A stretch of 64,000 bases of DNA. Origin: Sphingobacteriales bacterium. Its GTDB lineage: Bacteria; Bacteroidota; Bacteroidia; Chitinophagales; Chitinophagaceae. A model generated the notes under the pieces. It saw only the letters and a list, made by a program, of their open reading frames with translations. It was not told where the DNA came from and searched no databases. The stretch spans positions 496,001-560,000 of the forward strand of contig JACRLZ010000004.1 in the NCBI GenBank assembly GCA_016235125.1, read 5' to 3'. Of the stretch, positions 35,919 through 45,091 are shown in pieces. The translations under genes were made by a program, and so were the position numbers. Positions within the stretch are counted from its first letter, which is position 1; each line of letters begins with the position of its first letter.

Positions 35919-36920
35919 ATGAAAACAATTCAGGATTGTCTGAAAGAACGTATTTTAATTATTGACGGCGCCATGGGCACCATGATACAGCTTTATAAAC
36001 TTGCTGAAGCCGATTATCGTGGTGAGCGGTTTAAGAACTGGCCATCGGATCTCAAAGGCAACAACGATTTGCTCTGCCTGACACAGCCGCAAATAATTAA
36101 AGAAATACATAAGCAATATCTCGATGCAGGTGCGGACATTATTGAAACCAATACTTTCAATGCTCAAAAAATTTCGATGGCTGATTACCATATGGAGCAA
36201 TTAGCTTATGAAATAAACCTTGCAGCCGCAAGAATTGCAAAAGAGGCGGTTAAAGAATCAGGCAAAACAGCCTGGGTGGCCGGCGCTATCGGGCCTATGA
36301 ATAAAACACTTTCTCTTTCACCCGATGTAAACAATCCCGGTTTCAGGGCTGTAACTTTTGATGAAGTGGTTAACGCCTACTATGAACAAGTCAGAGGTCT
36401 GGTGGATGGCGGTGTTGATATTTTATTAATTGAAACAATATTCGATACACTAAACGCCAAAGCAGCAATCTTTGCCATTAAAAAATATTTCAGGGAGACA
36501 AAGAAAGAACCACTTCCGATTATGATAAGCGGAACGATCACCGATGCATCGGGAAGAACATTAAGCGGACAAACACTGGAAGCCTTTTATACATCAGTGA
36601 TGCATGCAAAACCATTGAGTATTGGATTGAACTGTGCATTAGGTGCTAAAGAAATGCGGCTACATATCGAAGAACTTTCGCAAATAGCAGCTTGTTATGT
36701 ATCGGCCTATCCAAATGCAGGTCTTCCAAATGCGATGGGCGAATATGATGAAAAACCCGAAGACACTGCTCACTACCTGGAAGACTGGGCTAAGGAAGGC
36801 TGGGTGAATATTGTCGGCGGCTGCTGCGGCACTACGCCTGATCATATCAGGCATATTGCTGAGGAAGTAAAAGGTATTGCGCCAAGGCAATTACCTATCG
36901 TTGAAAAAGAATTAGTGTAA
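35919..36920 (+). CDS. metH: Methionine synthase, homocysteine-binding module as a separate protein
   Basis: A 333-residue protein equal to the N-terminal homocysteine methyltransferase barrel of MetH. Motifs are [13 protein letters not shown] at the start, [30 protein letters not shown] with the first zinc cysteine, and [15 protein letters not shown] with the second and third. The rest of MetH is encoded by the next gene, starting 6 bases later, so the two chains must assemble. A split of this kind is seen in other Bacteroidetes. Confidence 0.9.
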   Translation: MKTIQDCLKERILIIDGAMGTMIQLYKLAEADYRGERFKNWPSDLKGNNDLLCLTQPQIIKEIHKQYLDAGADIIETNTFNAQKISMADYHMEQLAYEINLAAARIAKEAVKESGKTAWVAGAIGPMNKTLSLSPDVNNPGFRAVTFDEVVNAYYEQVRGLVDGGVDILLIETIFDTLNAKAAIFAIKKYFRETKKEPLPIMISGTITDASGRTLSGQTLEAFYTSVMHAKPLSIGLNCALGAKEMRLHIEELSQIAACYVSAYPNAGLPNAMGEYDEKPEDTAHYLEDWAKEGWVNIVGGCCGTTPDHIRHIAEEVKGIAPRQLPIVEKELV

Positions 36921-36926
36921 CCCTTC

Positions 36927-39611
36927 ATGAGTGAATCCATCTATATACGACCCTACCTGCGATTGTCAGGATTAGAACCATTGGTTGTAAGACCTGATAC
37001 CAACTTTGTCAATGTCGGTGAACGTACCAACGTAACCGGCTCTAAAAAGTTTGCCCGCCTCATCAAAGAAAATAAATATGAAGAAGCACTAAGTGTGGCA
37101 AGACAGCAGGTGGAGAGTGGCGCACAGGTGCTGGACGTAAACATGGATGATGCACTGCTGGATGGTGTGCAGGCAATGACGACTTTTCTTAACCTCTTAC
37201 AAAGCGAACCGGATATTGCGAAGATTCCTGTTATGATTGATTCTTCCAAGTTTGAGATCATTGAAGCTGGACTAAAATGTGTGCAGGGTAAATGCATTGT
37301 GAACTCCATTTCGATGAAAGAAGGAGAGCAAAAATTCATTCAGCAGGCTATTATCTGTGAGAGCTATGGTGCATCAGTTATCGTCATGGCCTTTGATGAG
37401 AAAGGACAGGCGGATACTAAAGAAAGAAAAGTAGAGATCTGTCACAGGGCTTATAACATACTTACCAAACAGGTTGGTTATGATCCACAGGATATCATTT
37501 TCGACCCTAACATTTTTGCAGTAGCTACGGGGCTTGAAGAACATAATAACTATGCTGTTGATTTTATTGAAGCAACAAGAGAGATAAAAAAATTGATGCC
37601 ATTAACGAAAGTAAGCGGCGGTGTCAGCAATCTTTCTTTCTCATTTCGTGGTAATGACCATGTTCGGGAAGCCATGCATTCCGTTTTTCTTTATCATGCC
37701 ATCAAAGCAGGAATGGATATGGGGATTGTAAATGCAGGACAGCTGGTAGTATATGATGAGATAGAGCTTCAGTTAAGGGAATTATGTGAAGACGTAATAC
37801 TGAACCGGAATAACGATAATAATGAAGCCACTGAAAAGCTCATCGTTTTTGCTGAAACAGTAAAAGCGAAGGGAAAGGTTGAAGTTAAGGACGAGGCATG
37901 GAGAAATACCTCTGTTGAAGAAAGATTAAAACATGCCTTGGTGAATGGCATTACGGATTATATTGATACCGATACTGAAGAAGCAAGAATTAAGTACCCC
38001 AAACCACTGGATGTAATTGAAGGACCGTTGATGGACGGAATGAATGTGGTGGGTGATTTGTTTGGTTCAGGTAAAATGTTTTTGCCCCAAGTGGTTAAGA
38101 GTGCAAGAGTGATGAAGAAAAGTGTGGCATGGCTTACTCCTTTTATTGAAGAAGAAAAGAAAAACAATCCTAACGTTGGTAAGGGGGCTCCGCCAAAAGT
38201 TTTGCTGGCAACGGTGAAAGGCGATGTGCATGATATCGGAAAAAATATTGTCGGCGTAGTGCTCGGTTGCAATGGTTACGATATTGTTGATCTTGGCGTG
38301 ATGGTACCCGCTGATAAAATCCTGGATACAGCTGAAAAAGAAAAAGCAGATATTGTTGGCTTGAGTGGTCTTATCACCCCTTCATTGGATGAAATGGTGC
38401 ATGTGGCGCATGAAATGAAACGTCGTAATATGAAACAGCCACTGTTGATCGGCGGCGCCACTACTTCCCGTATGCATACGGCTGTAAAAATCGCTCCACA
38501 ATATAATAATGGCGTACTGCATATTCTTGATGCCTCGAGAAGTGTGACAGCCGTAAGTTCTTTATTGAGCAAAGAGAAAGATGTGTTGCTGAAAAAAACA
38601 AAAGAAGAATATGAGGATCTGCGAAACCAGTTTCTCAACAGAAATAAAAAAGAACTGATTCCTTATAGTGAGGCGGTGATTACCAAAGAATATTTTGACT
38701 GGAAGAAATACAAACCGGTAACCCCGGCTGTTGACGGCGTGAAAGTGTTGAAGTCATTCAATCTTGCAACCATTTCAAAATACATTGACTGGGGACCCTT
38801 TTTCATAGCATGGGAAATGCCGGGAAAATATCCTGAAGTTTTATCTGATAAAATATTCGGTGCAGAAGCCACTAAGCTTTACAATGATGCACAAAAATTA
38901 GTGGAAAAGATTATTGACGAAAATTGGTTTACTGCTGATGGAGTAATTGGTTTCTGGCCGGCTACAAGCAACAATGCTGATACGATAACATTGCAAACAG
39001 AAAATGGCGAAGTAAAACTGGATTCACTTCGTCAGCAACTGAAAAAAGCTGTTGGGCAAGCAAGCTATTCTCTTTCTGATTTTATTTGTCCTGCAGAGCT
39101 GGGTTCTGACTTCATGGGTTCTTTTGCTGTAACTATACATGGGGCAAAGAAGCACATTGACAAATTTGCAGCAGCTCATGATGATTATAACAAAATACTG
39201 GTGCAGATATTGGCTGACCGCTTTGTAGAGGCTTTTGCTGAATGCCTGCATGAAAAAGTAAGAAAAGAATACTGGGGTTATGCCAAAGATGAAACCCTGA
39301 CCAATGAACAACTGATAAAAGAACAATATAAAGGCATACGACCCGCACCGGGCTATCCTGCCTGTCCCGACCACACAGAAAAACTGAAACTGTTTTCTTT
39401 ATTAAATGCTACTGAAAATATTGGTATTGAATTGACCGAAAGCCTTGCCATGAACCCGCCTGCTTCTGTTTGTGGCTGGTATATTGCCCACCCCCAAAGC
39501 CATTATTTTGGTTTGGGAAAAATTGGCAGAGATCAGTTAGAAGATTATGCCAAACGAAAGGGCATGAGCTTAATAAAAGCGGAGAAATGGTTGAGGCCGG
39601 TATTGGAATAA
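36927..39611 (+). CDS. metH: Methionine synthase, folate-, B12- and SAM-binding modules
   Basis: An 894-residue protein that completes cobalamin-dependent methionine synthase. The pterin-binding barrel has [19 protein letters not shown] and QVLDVNMDD. The cap and B12-binding modules have [20 protein letters not shown] (the His that ligates cobalt) and [15 protein letters not shown]. The C-terminal reactivation domain that binds S-adenosylmethionine has [15 protein letters not shown]. It lacks the homocysteine barrel, which is the preceding gene. Its stop is 3 bases from the convergent RDD gene. Confidence 0.95.
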   Translation: MSESIYIRPYLRLSGLEPLVVRPDTNFVNVGERTNVTGSKKFARLIKENKYEEALSVARQQVESGAQVLDVNMDDALLDGVQAMTTFLNLLQSEPDIAKIPVMIDSSKFEIIEAGLKCVQGKCIVNSISMKEGEQKFIQQAIICESYGASVIVMAFDEKGQADTKERKVEICHRAYNILTKQVGYDPQDIIFDPNIFAVATGLEEHNNYAVDFIEATREIKKLMPLTKVSGGVSNLSFSFRGNDHVREAMHSVFLYHAIKAGMDMGIVNAGQLVVYDEIELQLRELCEDVILNRNNDNNEATEKLIVFAETVKAKGKVEVKDEAWRNTSVEERLKHALVNGITDYIDTDTEEARIKYPKPLDVIEGPLMDGMNVVGDLFGSGKMFLPQVVKSARVMKKSVAWLTPFIEEEKKNNPNVGKGAPPKVLLATVKGDVHDIGKNIVGVVLGCNGYDIVDLGVMVPADKILDTAEKEKADIVGLSGLITPSLDEMVHVAHEMKRRNMKQPLLIGGATTSRMHTAVKIAPQYNNGVLHILDASRSVTAVSSLLSKEKDVLLKKTKEEYEDLRNQFLNRNKKELIPYSEAVITKEYFDWKKYKPVTPAVDGVKVLKSFNLATISKYIDWGPFFIAWEMPGKYPEVLSDKIFGAEATKLYNDAQKLVEKIIDENWFTADGVIGFWPATSNNADTITLQTENGEVKLDSLRQQLKKAVGQASYSLSDFICPAELGSDFMGSFAVTIHGAKKHIDKFAAAHDDYNKILVQILADRFVEAFAECLHEKVRKEYWGYAKDETLTNEQLIKEQYKGIRPAPGYPACPDHTEKLKLFSLLNATENIGIELTESLAMNPPASVCGWYIAHPQSHYFGLGKIGRDQLEDYAKRKGMSLIKAEKWLRPVLE

Positions 39612-39614
39612 AAA

Positions 39615-40106
39615 TTATCTCGCCTTCACCACCGAAGTTTTCGTCCAGCTATCATGCCAGGGCCTGTCACCAAAGCCGCTGAAAGCTTCAAAAGGAACAA
39701 GTCTGCAAAGACTTCTTAAAATAGCATGTTTGAATGTTAACTCCTGTCCGTCATCGCAGATTGCCCTTGTACCGGTGATCAGTTTACCCAAAGTGTATCC
39801 CTTAAATGCTTTTTCGCAAATAGTATAATATATCAGGTAGTTAAAAATCCCGAATATATATGATACCAGCAAAACATCCAGAGTGGTTTGCTCATATGCA
39901 ATGCGTATGGCAAAATCAGGAAATAAGCGAACAATCAGTTCTCCCACCAGCCTGCCGGTAAGAACTGTAAGGGCATACCGCATAAACAAATTATCGATCA
40001 GCCAGTTTAAAAACCGCTGGCCCTGTGAGGCCTGAATGTACTGGAAATACTGTCCCAGTTCATCCGCCAGCCCGGTTTCTTCGGGGTGAATCTGATTTTC
40101 TTCCAT
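39615..40106 (-). CDS. RDD family membrane protein
   Basis: A 163-residue protein with three to four hydrophobic helices and the RDD pattern (RFLNWLIDNLFMRYALT, then KGYTLGKLITGTRAICDDGQ and LRSLCRLVPFEAFSGF). The family is found in bacterial inner membranes and its transport role is debated. I chose ATG 40106, since MEENQIHPEE is the natural cytosolic start. It is the last gene of the LOG-GH97-SemiSWEET-HAD-RDD run, 36 bases after the HAD gene. Confidence 0.75.
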   Translation of the reverse strand: MEENQIHPEETGLADELGQYFQYIQASQGQRFLNWLIDNLFMRYALTVLTGRLVGELIVRLFPDFAIRIAYEQTTLDVLLVSYIFGIFNYLIYYTICEKAFKGYTLGKLITGTRAICDDGQELTFKHAILRSLCRLVPFEAFSGFGDRPWHDSWTKTSVVKAR

Positions 40107-40142
40107 AGCAATTTTATAAACAAACAAATTAGGAAAAAATCT

Positions 40143-40754
40143 TTACAGCAAAAGATATTTGTTCAATTCATTACCCAGCTGTTGGGGATTTTGAAAATGA
40201 ATTGTTTTTATACCCACAGCCTCTGCTCCTTTTACGTTTCTTACACTATCATCAATGAATAAAGCTTCCCCAGCATTTACATTATACCTTTTAAGCAACC
40301 GTTGATAGATATCAGCAAAGGGTTTTCTTGTTTTTTCCTCACCACTCACCACCCTGCCATGAAACCAATGTAAAAAATCATATCGTTCCAAAGCAATGGG
40401 AAAAAGTTCGGCGCTCCAGTTGGTAAGGGCATAAAACTTCAGACCGGTTTCTTCTTTCAGTTTCCTGAAAAGGTCAACAGATTCATCAATAGAGCCGCCC
40501 AGCATTTCAGCCCATCGGTCATAATAAGCGCTGATCTCTTTTTCCCATTCAGGAAATTCAGCGATCTTTTCTTCTACGGCTTTGGCTATCGGGTAACCTT
40601 CGTCCTGCTTTTCATTCCAGTCCATGGTGCATATATGCTGCAGAAACCATTCAACTTTTTCTTCAGAGTCAAAAATGGTACGATAAACATAGCGGGGATT
40701 CCAGTCAATCAGCACTCCGCCGAGATCAAAAATGATCGTATTAATGTTACCCAT
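40143..40754 (-). CDS. HAD-superfamily sugar-phosphatase-like hydrolase
   Basis: A 203-residue HAD subfamily IA protein. Motif I is FDLGGVLIDWNPRYVY, resembling YihX glucose-1-phosphatases. Motif II is in YALTNWSAELF, the motif III lysine is in RKPFADIYQRLL, and motif IV is LFIDDSVRNVKGA. It should be a soluble phosphatase; a sugar phosphate is the likely substrate by family resemblance and context. Its ATG overlaps the SemiSWEET stop codon by one base (TAATG), so the two are translationally coupled. Confidence 0.85.
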   Translation of the reverse strand: MGNINTIIFDLGGVLIDWNPRYVYRTIFDSEEKVEWFLQHICTMDWNEKQDEGYPIAKAVEEKIAEFPEWEKEISAYYDRWAEMLGGSIDESVDLFRKLKEETGLKFYALTNWSAELFPIALERYDFLHWFHGRVVSGEEKTRKPFADIYQRLLKRYNVNAGEALFIDDSVRNVKGAEAVGIKTIHFQNPQQLGNELNKYLLL

Positions 40755-41008
40755 TACTTGTAGCGAAGTTTAAACCAGATCATCACCGAAGACATGGATA
40801 AGACAATTGAATTGGTGAGAATGATGACCCAATTGTCCAGCAATACTCCATACAGTATCCATAGCACTTCGTTGATCCAGGCAATGACAAACATCATCAG
40901 TGAAATATCTCTTGCGGATCTTTCTTTCCATGTTTTAATAACCTGCGGTAAAAAAGTAAGTGAAGTAATTGCCCCGGCCGAATAGCCGACTATGTCAACA
41001 AATGCCAT
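40754..41008 (-). CDS. SemiSWEET-type sugar transporter
   Basis: An 84-residue membrane protein with three transmembrane helices and the PQ-loop signature LTFLPQVIKTWKERSARDIS. This is the size and layout of bacterial SemiSWEETs, which dimerise to pass sugars such as glucose or sucrose across the inner membrane. It lies one base after the GH97 gene stop and overlaps the HAD gene by one base, so a link between sugar release, uptake and metabolism is likely. Confidence 0.85.
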   Translation of the reverse strand: MAFVDIVGYSAGAITSLTFLPQVIKTWKERSARDISLMMFVIAWINEVLWILYGVLLDNWVIILTNSIVLSMSSVMIWFKLRYK

Positions 41009-41009
41009 A

Positions 41010-43187
41010 TCAGTTCTTTTTCTTTTTTTCTTTAAGGAGTTTCGCTGCTTCTTTTTTAAATTTCTCAGTTTCTTCGGCAGTAAAGGGAATAAAACTGATG
41101 GCGCATCCGCCGCCAGGAGCTAATTTTAAACTGATCTCTCTGCTGTAGTAAGCGGATATTTTTTCAATTACATAGGCCTCCGGATTATTTTTCCAGTCGG
41201 CGCTGTCTGCATCACGGTATATCGTGGCATGATACCATCTGTTTTTATCCAGGAAGTCAGGTGTGATGGTAAACTTCCTTGCATTTTCATCAGTAATAGC
41301 GCCGAGAAACCAGCTCTCTTTCCCTTTTGCTTTTCTTGCGGTGATCACATAATCACCGGGCTCTGCATCTATTACTTTGCTGTCATCCCAATCCACCGCC
41401 ACATCTTTGATAAACTGAAAAGCATCCATATGTGCCTCATAATTTTCCGGAAGGTCTGCCGCCATCTGCAGCGGACTAAACATGGTAACGTACAAAGCCA
41501 GTTGCTTGCATAATGTAGTATGCACCTGTTCTTTTTTGTCGGGGTTATAGTAGCTCATTTTTATTTTAAAAATGCCCGGCGTATAATCCATTGGGCCGCC
41601 CATCAGTCTTGTAAAAGCCAAAATTGTTTCATGATCGGGTGGATTGCCCACACTCCATGCATTGAATTCATTTCCCCTCGCTGCTTCACAGGCCAGAAAA
41701 TTAGGGTAAGTTCTGTGTAATCCTGTAGGACGAACCGGTTCATGAGCATCTACCATTATTTTATAAGAAGCGGTTTTTTGAAGCACTCTTTCATAATGTT
41801 TTACCATCCATTGTCCGTCATGATGTTCACCCCGTGGAATAATTCTTCCTACATAACCCGTTTTTACCGCATCATAACCGAATTGCTTCATAAAACGATA
41901 GGCAGTATCCATCCATCTTTCATAGTTGGTTACAGACGCAGATGTTTCATGATGCATGATCATCTTCACTCCTTTTGATGCAGCGTATTGCTGAAGTTCT
42001 TTTACATCAAAATCCGGATAGGGTGTTACAAAATCAAATACATCTTCTTTCCATTGGCCAAACCAGTCTTCCCAGCCGGTGTTCCATCCCTCCACCAGCA
42101 CTCCGTCAATGCCATTTTTTGCGGCAAAGTCAATATATTTTTTTACGTTAGCCGTAGTGGCGCCATGCGGCACTTTTGTGGCCTGTTGAGAACCTACCTG
42201 ACCGCCACTGTAATCCCAGCTTGCCTTACCTACATGCAACTCCCACCACACTCCAATCATTTTTTGAGGTTTTATCCAGGATGTTTCTCCAATCTTAGAA
42301 GGGTCATTAAGATTCAGGATCATTTTGGATGAAAGTATCTCAGTAGCCTTATCGCTTACAATAATGGTTCGCCAGGGAGATTTTGCCGGAGCCTGTAAAT
42401 AAGCTTTGTTACCAACAGCATCGGGCACAAGATGAGAACGAAATGTAAAGTTTGATTTATCGATCACCAGGTCCATTGCCGGATAATTCAGCAAAGCTGC
42501 TTCATGAATGTTGAAGTAGAGGCCGTCGGCTGACTTCATCATCAGGGGAGTTTGCACAGCATTTTTATCAAAATAGGTTTTTGCATGTATCTCCTGGGCA
42601 AAGCTTCCGCCCGTTGCATCTATAGCGTTGAGATTACTGGTGTAGTAAGAATATTCATTGGTATCATAGTCACCGGGAATCCAGAATGCTTTGTGATCAC
42701 CTGTCATATCAAACTCAGTAAGTTCATCAGCAATGATAAAATGATTGAGGCTGGATTGCAGGGGAAATAAATACCGGAAGCCAATGCCATCATCAAAGAC
42801 CCGGAAAATGATCTGTAGCTGAATACCTGAACCCGACCTGTCGGTAAGTTTTAAAACCAATTGCTTATAATTATTTCGGATAGAGCTCACCTCACCCCAG
42901 ACAGGTTTCCACGTTTCATCAACTGCGGAAGTATCAACGCCGGTCAGATCAAAATTGGTGAGTGAAACATCCGGGGTCTTTAATTTCATTCCAAGACGGG
43001 AATATTCAACTGCTGTTTTGCCCTTATAAAAAACTTTGTATAGTATGCTGAAATCTTCTTCATGAATAATGGTCAGCATGACTGATCCATTGGGAGAACG
43101 GACATCAATGAATCCTGATGCATTTGCTTTGAGCACAAAAAACGTAGCAGCAAAGACAATCGCCAAAGACATTTTTTTGAACCACAT
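41010..43187 (-). CDS. GH97 family alpha-glucosidase-type glycoside hydrolase
   Basis: A 725-residue exported enzyme. The signal peptide ends near LKANASG. The three GH97 parts are visible: an N-terminal beta-sandwich (to about residue 280), a TIM barrel (KYIDFAAKNGIDGVLVEGWN, MIMHHETSASVTNYERWMD, MVDAHEPVRPTGLHRTYPN) and a C-terminal beta domain ending in a lysine-rich tail. Characterised relatives include SusB alpha-glucosidase, and some members act on alpha-galactosides. I used ATG 43187, which begins the signal peptide. It is in an operon with SemiSWEET and a HAD phosphatase. Confidence 0.9.
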   Translation of the reverse strand: MWFKKMSLAIVFAATFFVLKANASGFIDVRSPNGSVMLTIIHEEDFSILYKVFYKGKTAVEYSRLGMKLKTPDVSLTNFDLTGVDTSAVDETWKPVWGEVSSIRNNYKQLVLKLTDRSGSGIQLQIIFRVFDDGIGFRYLFPLQSSLNHFIIADELTEFDMTGDHKAFWIPGDYDTNEYSYYTSNLNAIDATGGSFAQEIHAKTYFDKNAVQTPLMMKSADGLYFNIHEAALLNYPAMDLVIDKSNFTFRSHLVPDAVGNKAYLQAPAKSPWRTIIVSDKATEILSSKMILNLNDPSKIGETSWIKPQKMIGVWWELHVGKASWDYSGGQVGSQQATKVPHGATTANVKKYIDFAAKNGIDGVLVEGWNTGWEDWFGQWKEDVFDFVTPYPDFDVKELQQYAASKGVKMIMHHETSASVTNYERWMDTAYRFMKQFGYDAVKTGYVGRIIPRGEHHDGQWMVKHYERVLQKTASYKIMVDAHEPVRPTGLHRTYPNFLACEAARGNEFNAWSVGNPPDHETILAFTRLMGGPMDYTPGIFKIKMSYYNPDKKEQVHTTLCKQLALYVTMFSPLQMAADLPENYEAHMDAFQFIKDVAVDWDDSKVIDAEPGDYVITARKAKGKESWFLGAITDENARKFTITPDFLDKNRWYHATIYRDADSADWKNNPEAYVIEKISAYYSREISLKLAPGGGCAISFIPFTAEETEKFKKEAAKLLKEKKKKN

Positions 43188-43238
43188 GGCAATAATTTTC
43201 GGTGAAGATAAAACACTTGTGTAAAAAGTACACATCTA

Positions 43239-43985
43239 TTATCTTTTCTCAAATAACCACCAGAGCCTTTTTCTTGGTTTCACTTTGTAGTTCTGCTGAA
43301 CATAACTCTGGATATGATTCATGGCTTCATTTACATCATCGGTAAATAAAACAAGAGAAAGATCGTCTTTTGAAATAGTGCCGGCATTGGCCATATCTTC
43401 AATTGTTTCTATCAGGTTGTGGTAGTATTGTTTGCCAAATACTACAATCGGAAAATTGGTAACTGTTTTTGTTTGTACAAGGGTAAGAATCTCAAAAAAT
43501 TCATCCATTGTGCCAAAACCGCCCGGCATAATGATAAACGCATAAGAATATTTTACCAGCAAAACTTTGCGGACAAAAAAATGCTCAAAAGTGATGGTCT
43601 TGTTGAGGTAAGAGTTGGCTTTTTGTTCAAAAGGAAGCTGAATATTACAACCAATGGAAGTACCCCCGTTTTCAAAAGCTCCCCGGTTGGCAGCTTCCAT
43701 GATGCCTGGGCCGCCACCCGTCATTGTAGCAAACCCCATTTCGGCAATTCTTTTTCCAAAACCTCTTGCGGCAGCATAATAAGTATTGTCTTCTTTAAAT
43801 CGGGCTGAGCCAAATACCGTAATGCAGGGCCCTGCGAAATGAAGGGTACGAAACCCCTTTAAAAACTGCCGAAAAACCCTGAAGGCAAATAATAATTCAT
43901 AACCCCTGCTTTTTGGACCCTCTAAGTAAACCGGTTTTTTGGGGGGAACAATGGCAATTGTACCGCCCTTAATTGATGCTTCCAT
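43239..43985 (-). CDS. TIGR00730 / LOG family protein
   Basis: A 248-residue Rossmann-fold protein of the lysine-decarboxylase-like LOG family. The signatures GFATMTGGGPGIMEAANRGA and FIIMPGGFGTMDEFFEILT (PGGxGTxxE) are both present. Family members hydrolyse cytokinin-type or other nucleoside 5'-monophosphates to a base and ribose 5-phosphate. I chose ATG 43985 over an upstream TTG. It is the first gene of the run leading to GH97, separated by 51 bases. The link to sugar metabolism is not obvious. Confidence 0.85.
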   Translation of the reverse strand: MEASIKGGTIAIVPPKKPVYLEGPKSRGYELLFAFRVFRQFLKGFRTLHFAGPCITVFGSARFKEDNTYYAAARGFGKRIAEMGFATMTGGGPGIMEAANRGAFENGGTSIGCNIQLPFEQKANSYLNKTITFEHFFVRKVLLVKYSYAFIIMPGGFGTMDEFFEILTLVQTKTVTNFPIVVFGKQYYHNLIETIEDMANAGTISKDDLSLVLFTDDVNEAMNHIQSYVQQNYKVKPRKRLWWLFEKR

Positions 43986-44127
43986 AGTATGATGTAAATT
44001 GCTTTCCAAACCGACATGAAATTTTTCAGGCCTAATTTACACAACATCGGCATGAAAAATTTCATCAAAGGTTCCTCTTGACCAAATTATACAATATTAT
44101 TTACAGGAGAATATAAACAATAAAGCA

Positions 44128-44892
44128 ATGCGTATCATCAGTTATAACGTCAATGGAATCAGGGCTGCTATTAAAAAAGGGTTTCTGGATTGGCTCAAAA
44201 GCGACCCCGCAGATGTGATCTGCGTGCAGGAAACAAAAGCTGTAAAAGATGATGTGGACCATAAACAATTCACATCATTAGGTTATCATGATTATTGGTT
44301 CAGCGCCCAGAAGAAAGGCTATAGCGGTGTAGCGGTGTTTACTAAAATAAAACCCGATAAAGTGGAATATGGAAATGGCCATGGTCCCAGTGATGATGAG
44401 GGCAGGGTGATTCAACTGGATTTTAAAGATGTTCGATTGATCAATGCCTATTTTCCTTCGGGAACAAGTGGTGATGAAAGACAAGGTTTTAAATACAAAT
44501 GGCTGGATGAATTTTTTGTATGGCTGAATAAACTGAAAAAGAAACACCCGAAACTTGTCTTATGCGGCGATTATAATATTGCCCATAAAGAAATAGATAT
44601 TCATGACCCGAAAGGAAATAAAAATTCGTCCGGTTTCTTACCCGAAGAAAGGGAATGGATGACGAAATTTCTCAGTAGTGGCTGGATCGATGCGTTCCGT
44701 GAATTTCATCCGGAGCCACATCGCTACAGCTGGTGGAGCCAGCGATTTCCAAGTGTACGCATAAATAACAAAGGATGGAGAATAGATTATATTAATGTCA
44801 CTGAATCTTTGAAAAAGAATTTAAAAGATGCAGAAATTTATCCGGATGTAAAACACAGTGATCATTGCCCGGTGTATCTGGAAATCAAATAA
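44128..44892 (+). CDS. xth: Exodeoxyribonuclease III / AP endonuclease
   Basis: A 254-residue enzyme of the ExoIII family that cleaves DNA at abasic sites and trims 3' ends. Motifs are YNVNGIRAAIKKGF, VQETKAVKDD (Mg-binding Glu), GDYNIAHKEIDIHDPK and the catalytic HSDHCPV at the C-terminus. It stands alone on the plus strand, with no visible tight coupling to its neighbours. Confidence 0.93.
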   Translation: MRIISYNVNGIRAAIKKGFLDWLKSDPADVICVQETKAVKDDVDHKQFTSLGYHDYWFSAQKKGYSGVAVFTKIKPDKVEYGNGHGPSDDEGRVIQLDFKDVRLINAYFPSGTSGDERQGFKYKWLDEFFVWLNKLKKKHPKLVLCGDYNIAHKEIDIHDPKGNKNSSGFLPEEREWMTKFLSSGWIDAFREFHPEPHRYSWWSQRFPSVRINNKGWRIDYINVTESLKKNLKDAEIYPDVKHSDHCPVYLEIK

Positions 44893-45091
44893 AACTTCAA
44901 ACTTCCCTTACTATTTATTACGCAAACTTTAACAAGGCTGTTAAAGCTTGTTGAAATTTCTGTTCAAAAAAAATTATTCCATCCGCTGCCCTCTATTTTT
45001 ATGCAGCAAACATCACTGCCGCAAAAGTTCTTTTTTTCCTGTACCCGTTCATCATTTTGTGAGCAGTTATTTATTAACCAAACCTGTTACG

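Noticed and set aside
41229..42770. Several plus-strand frames of 60-114 residues inside GH97
   Set aside because: Antisense to a well-supported glycoside hydrolase; no start context or homology.
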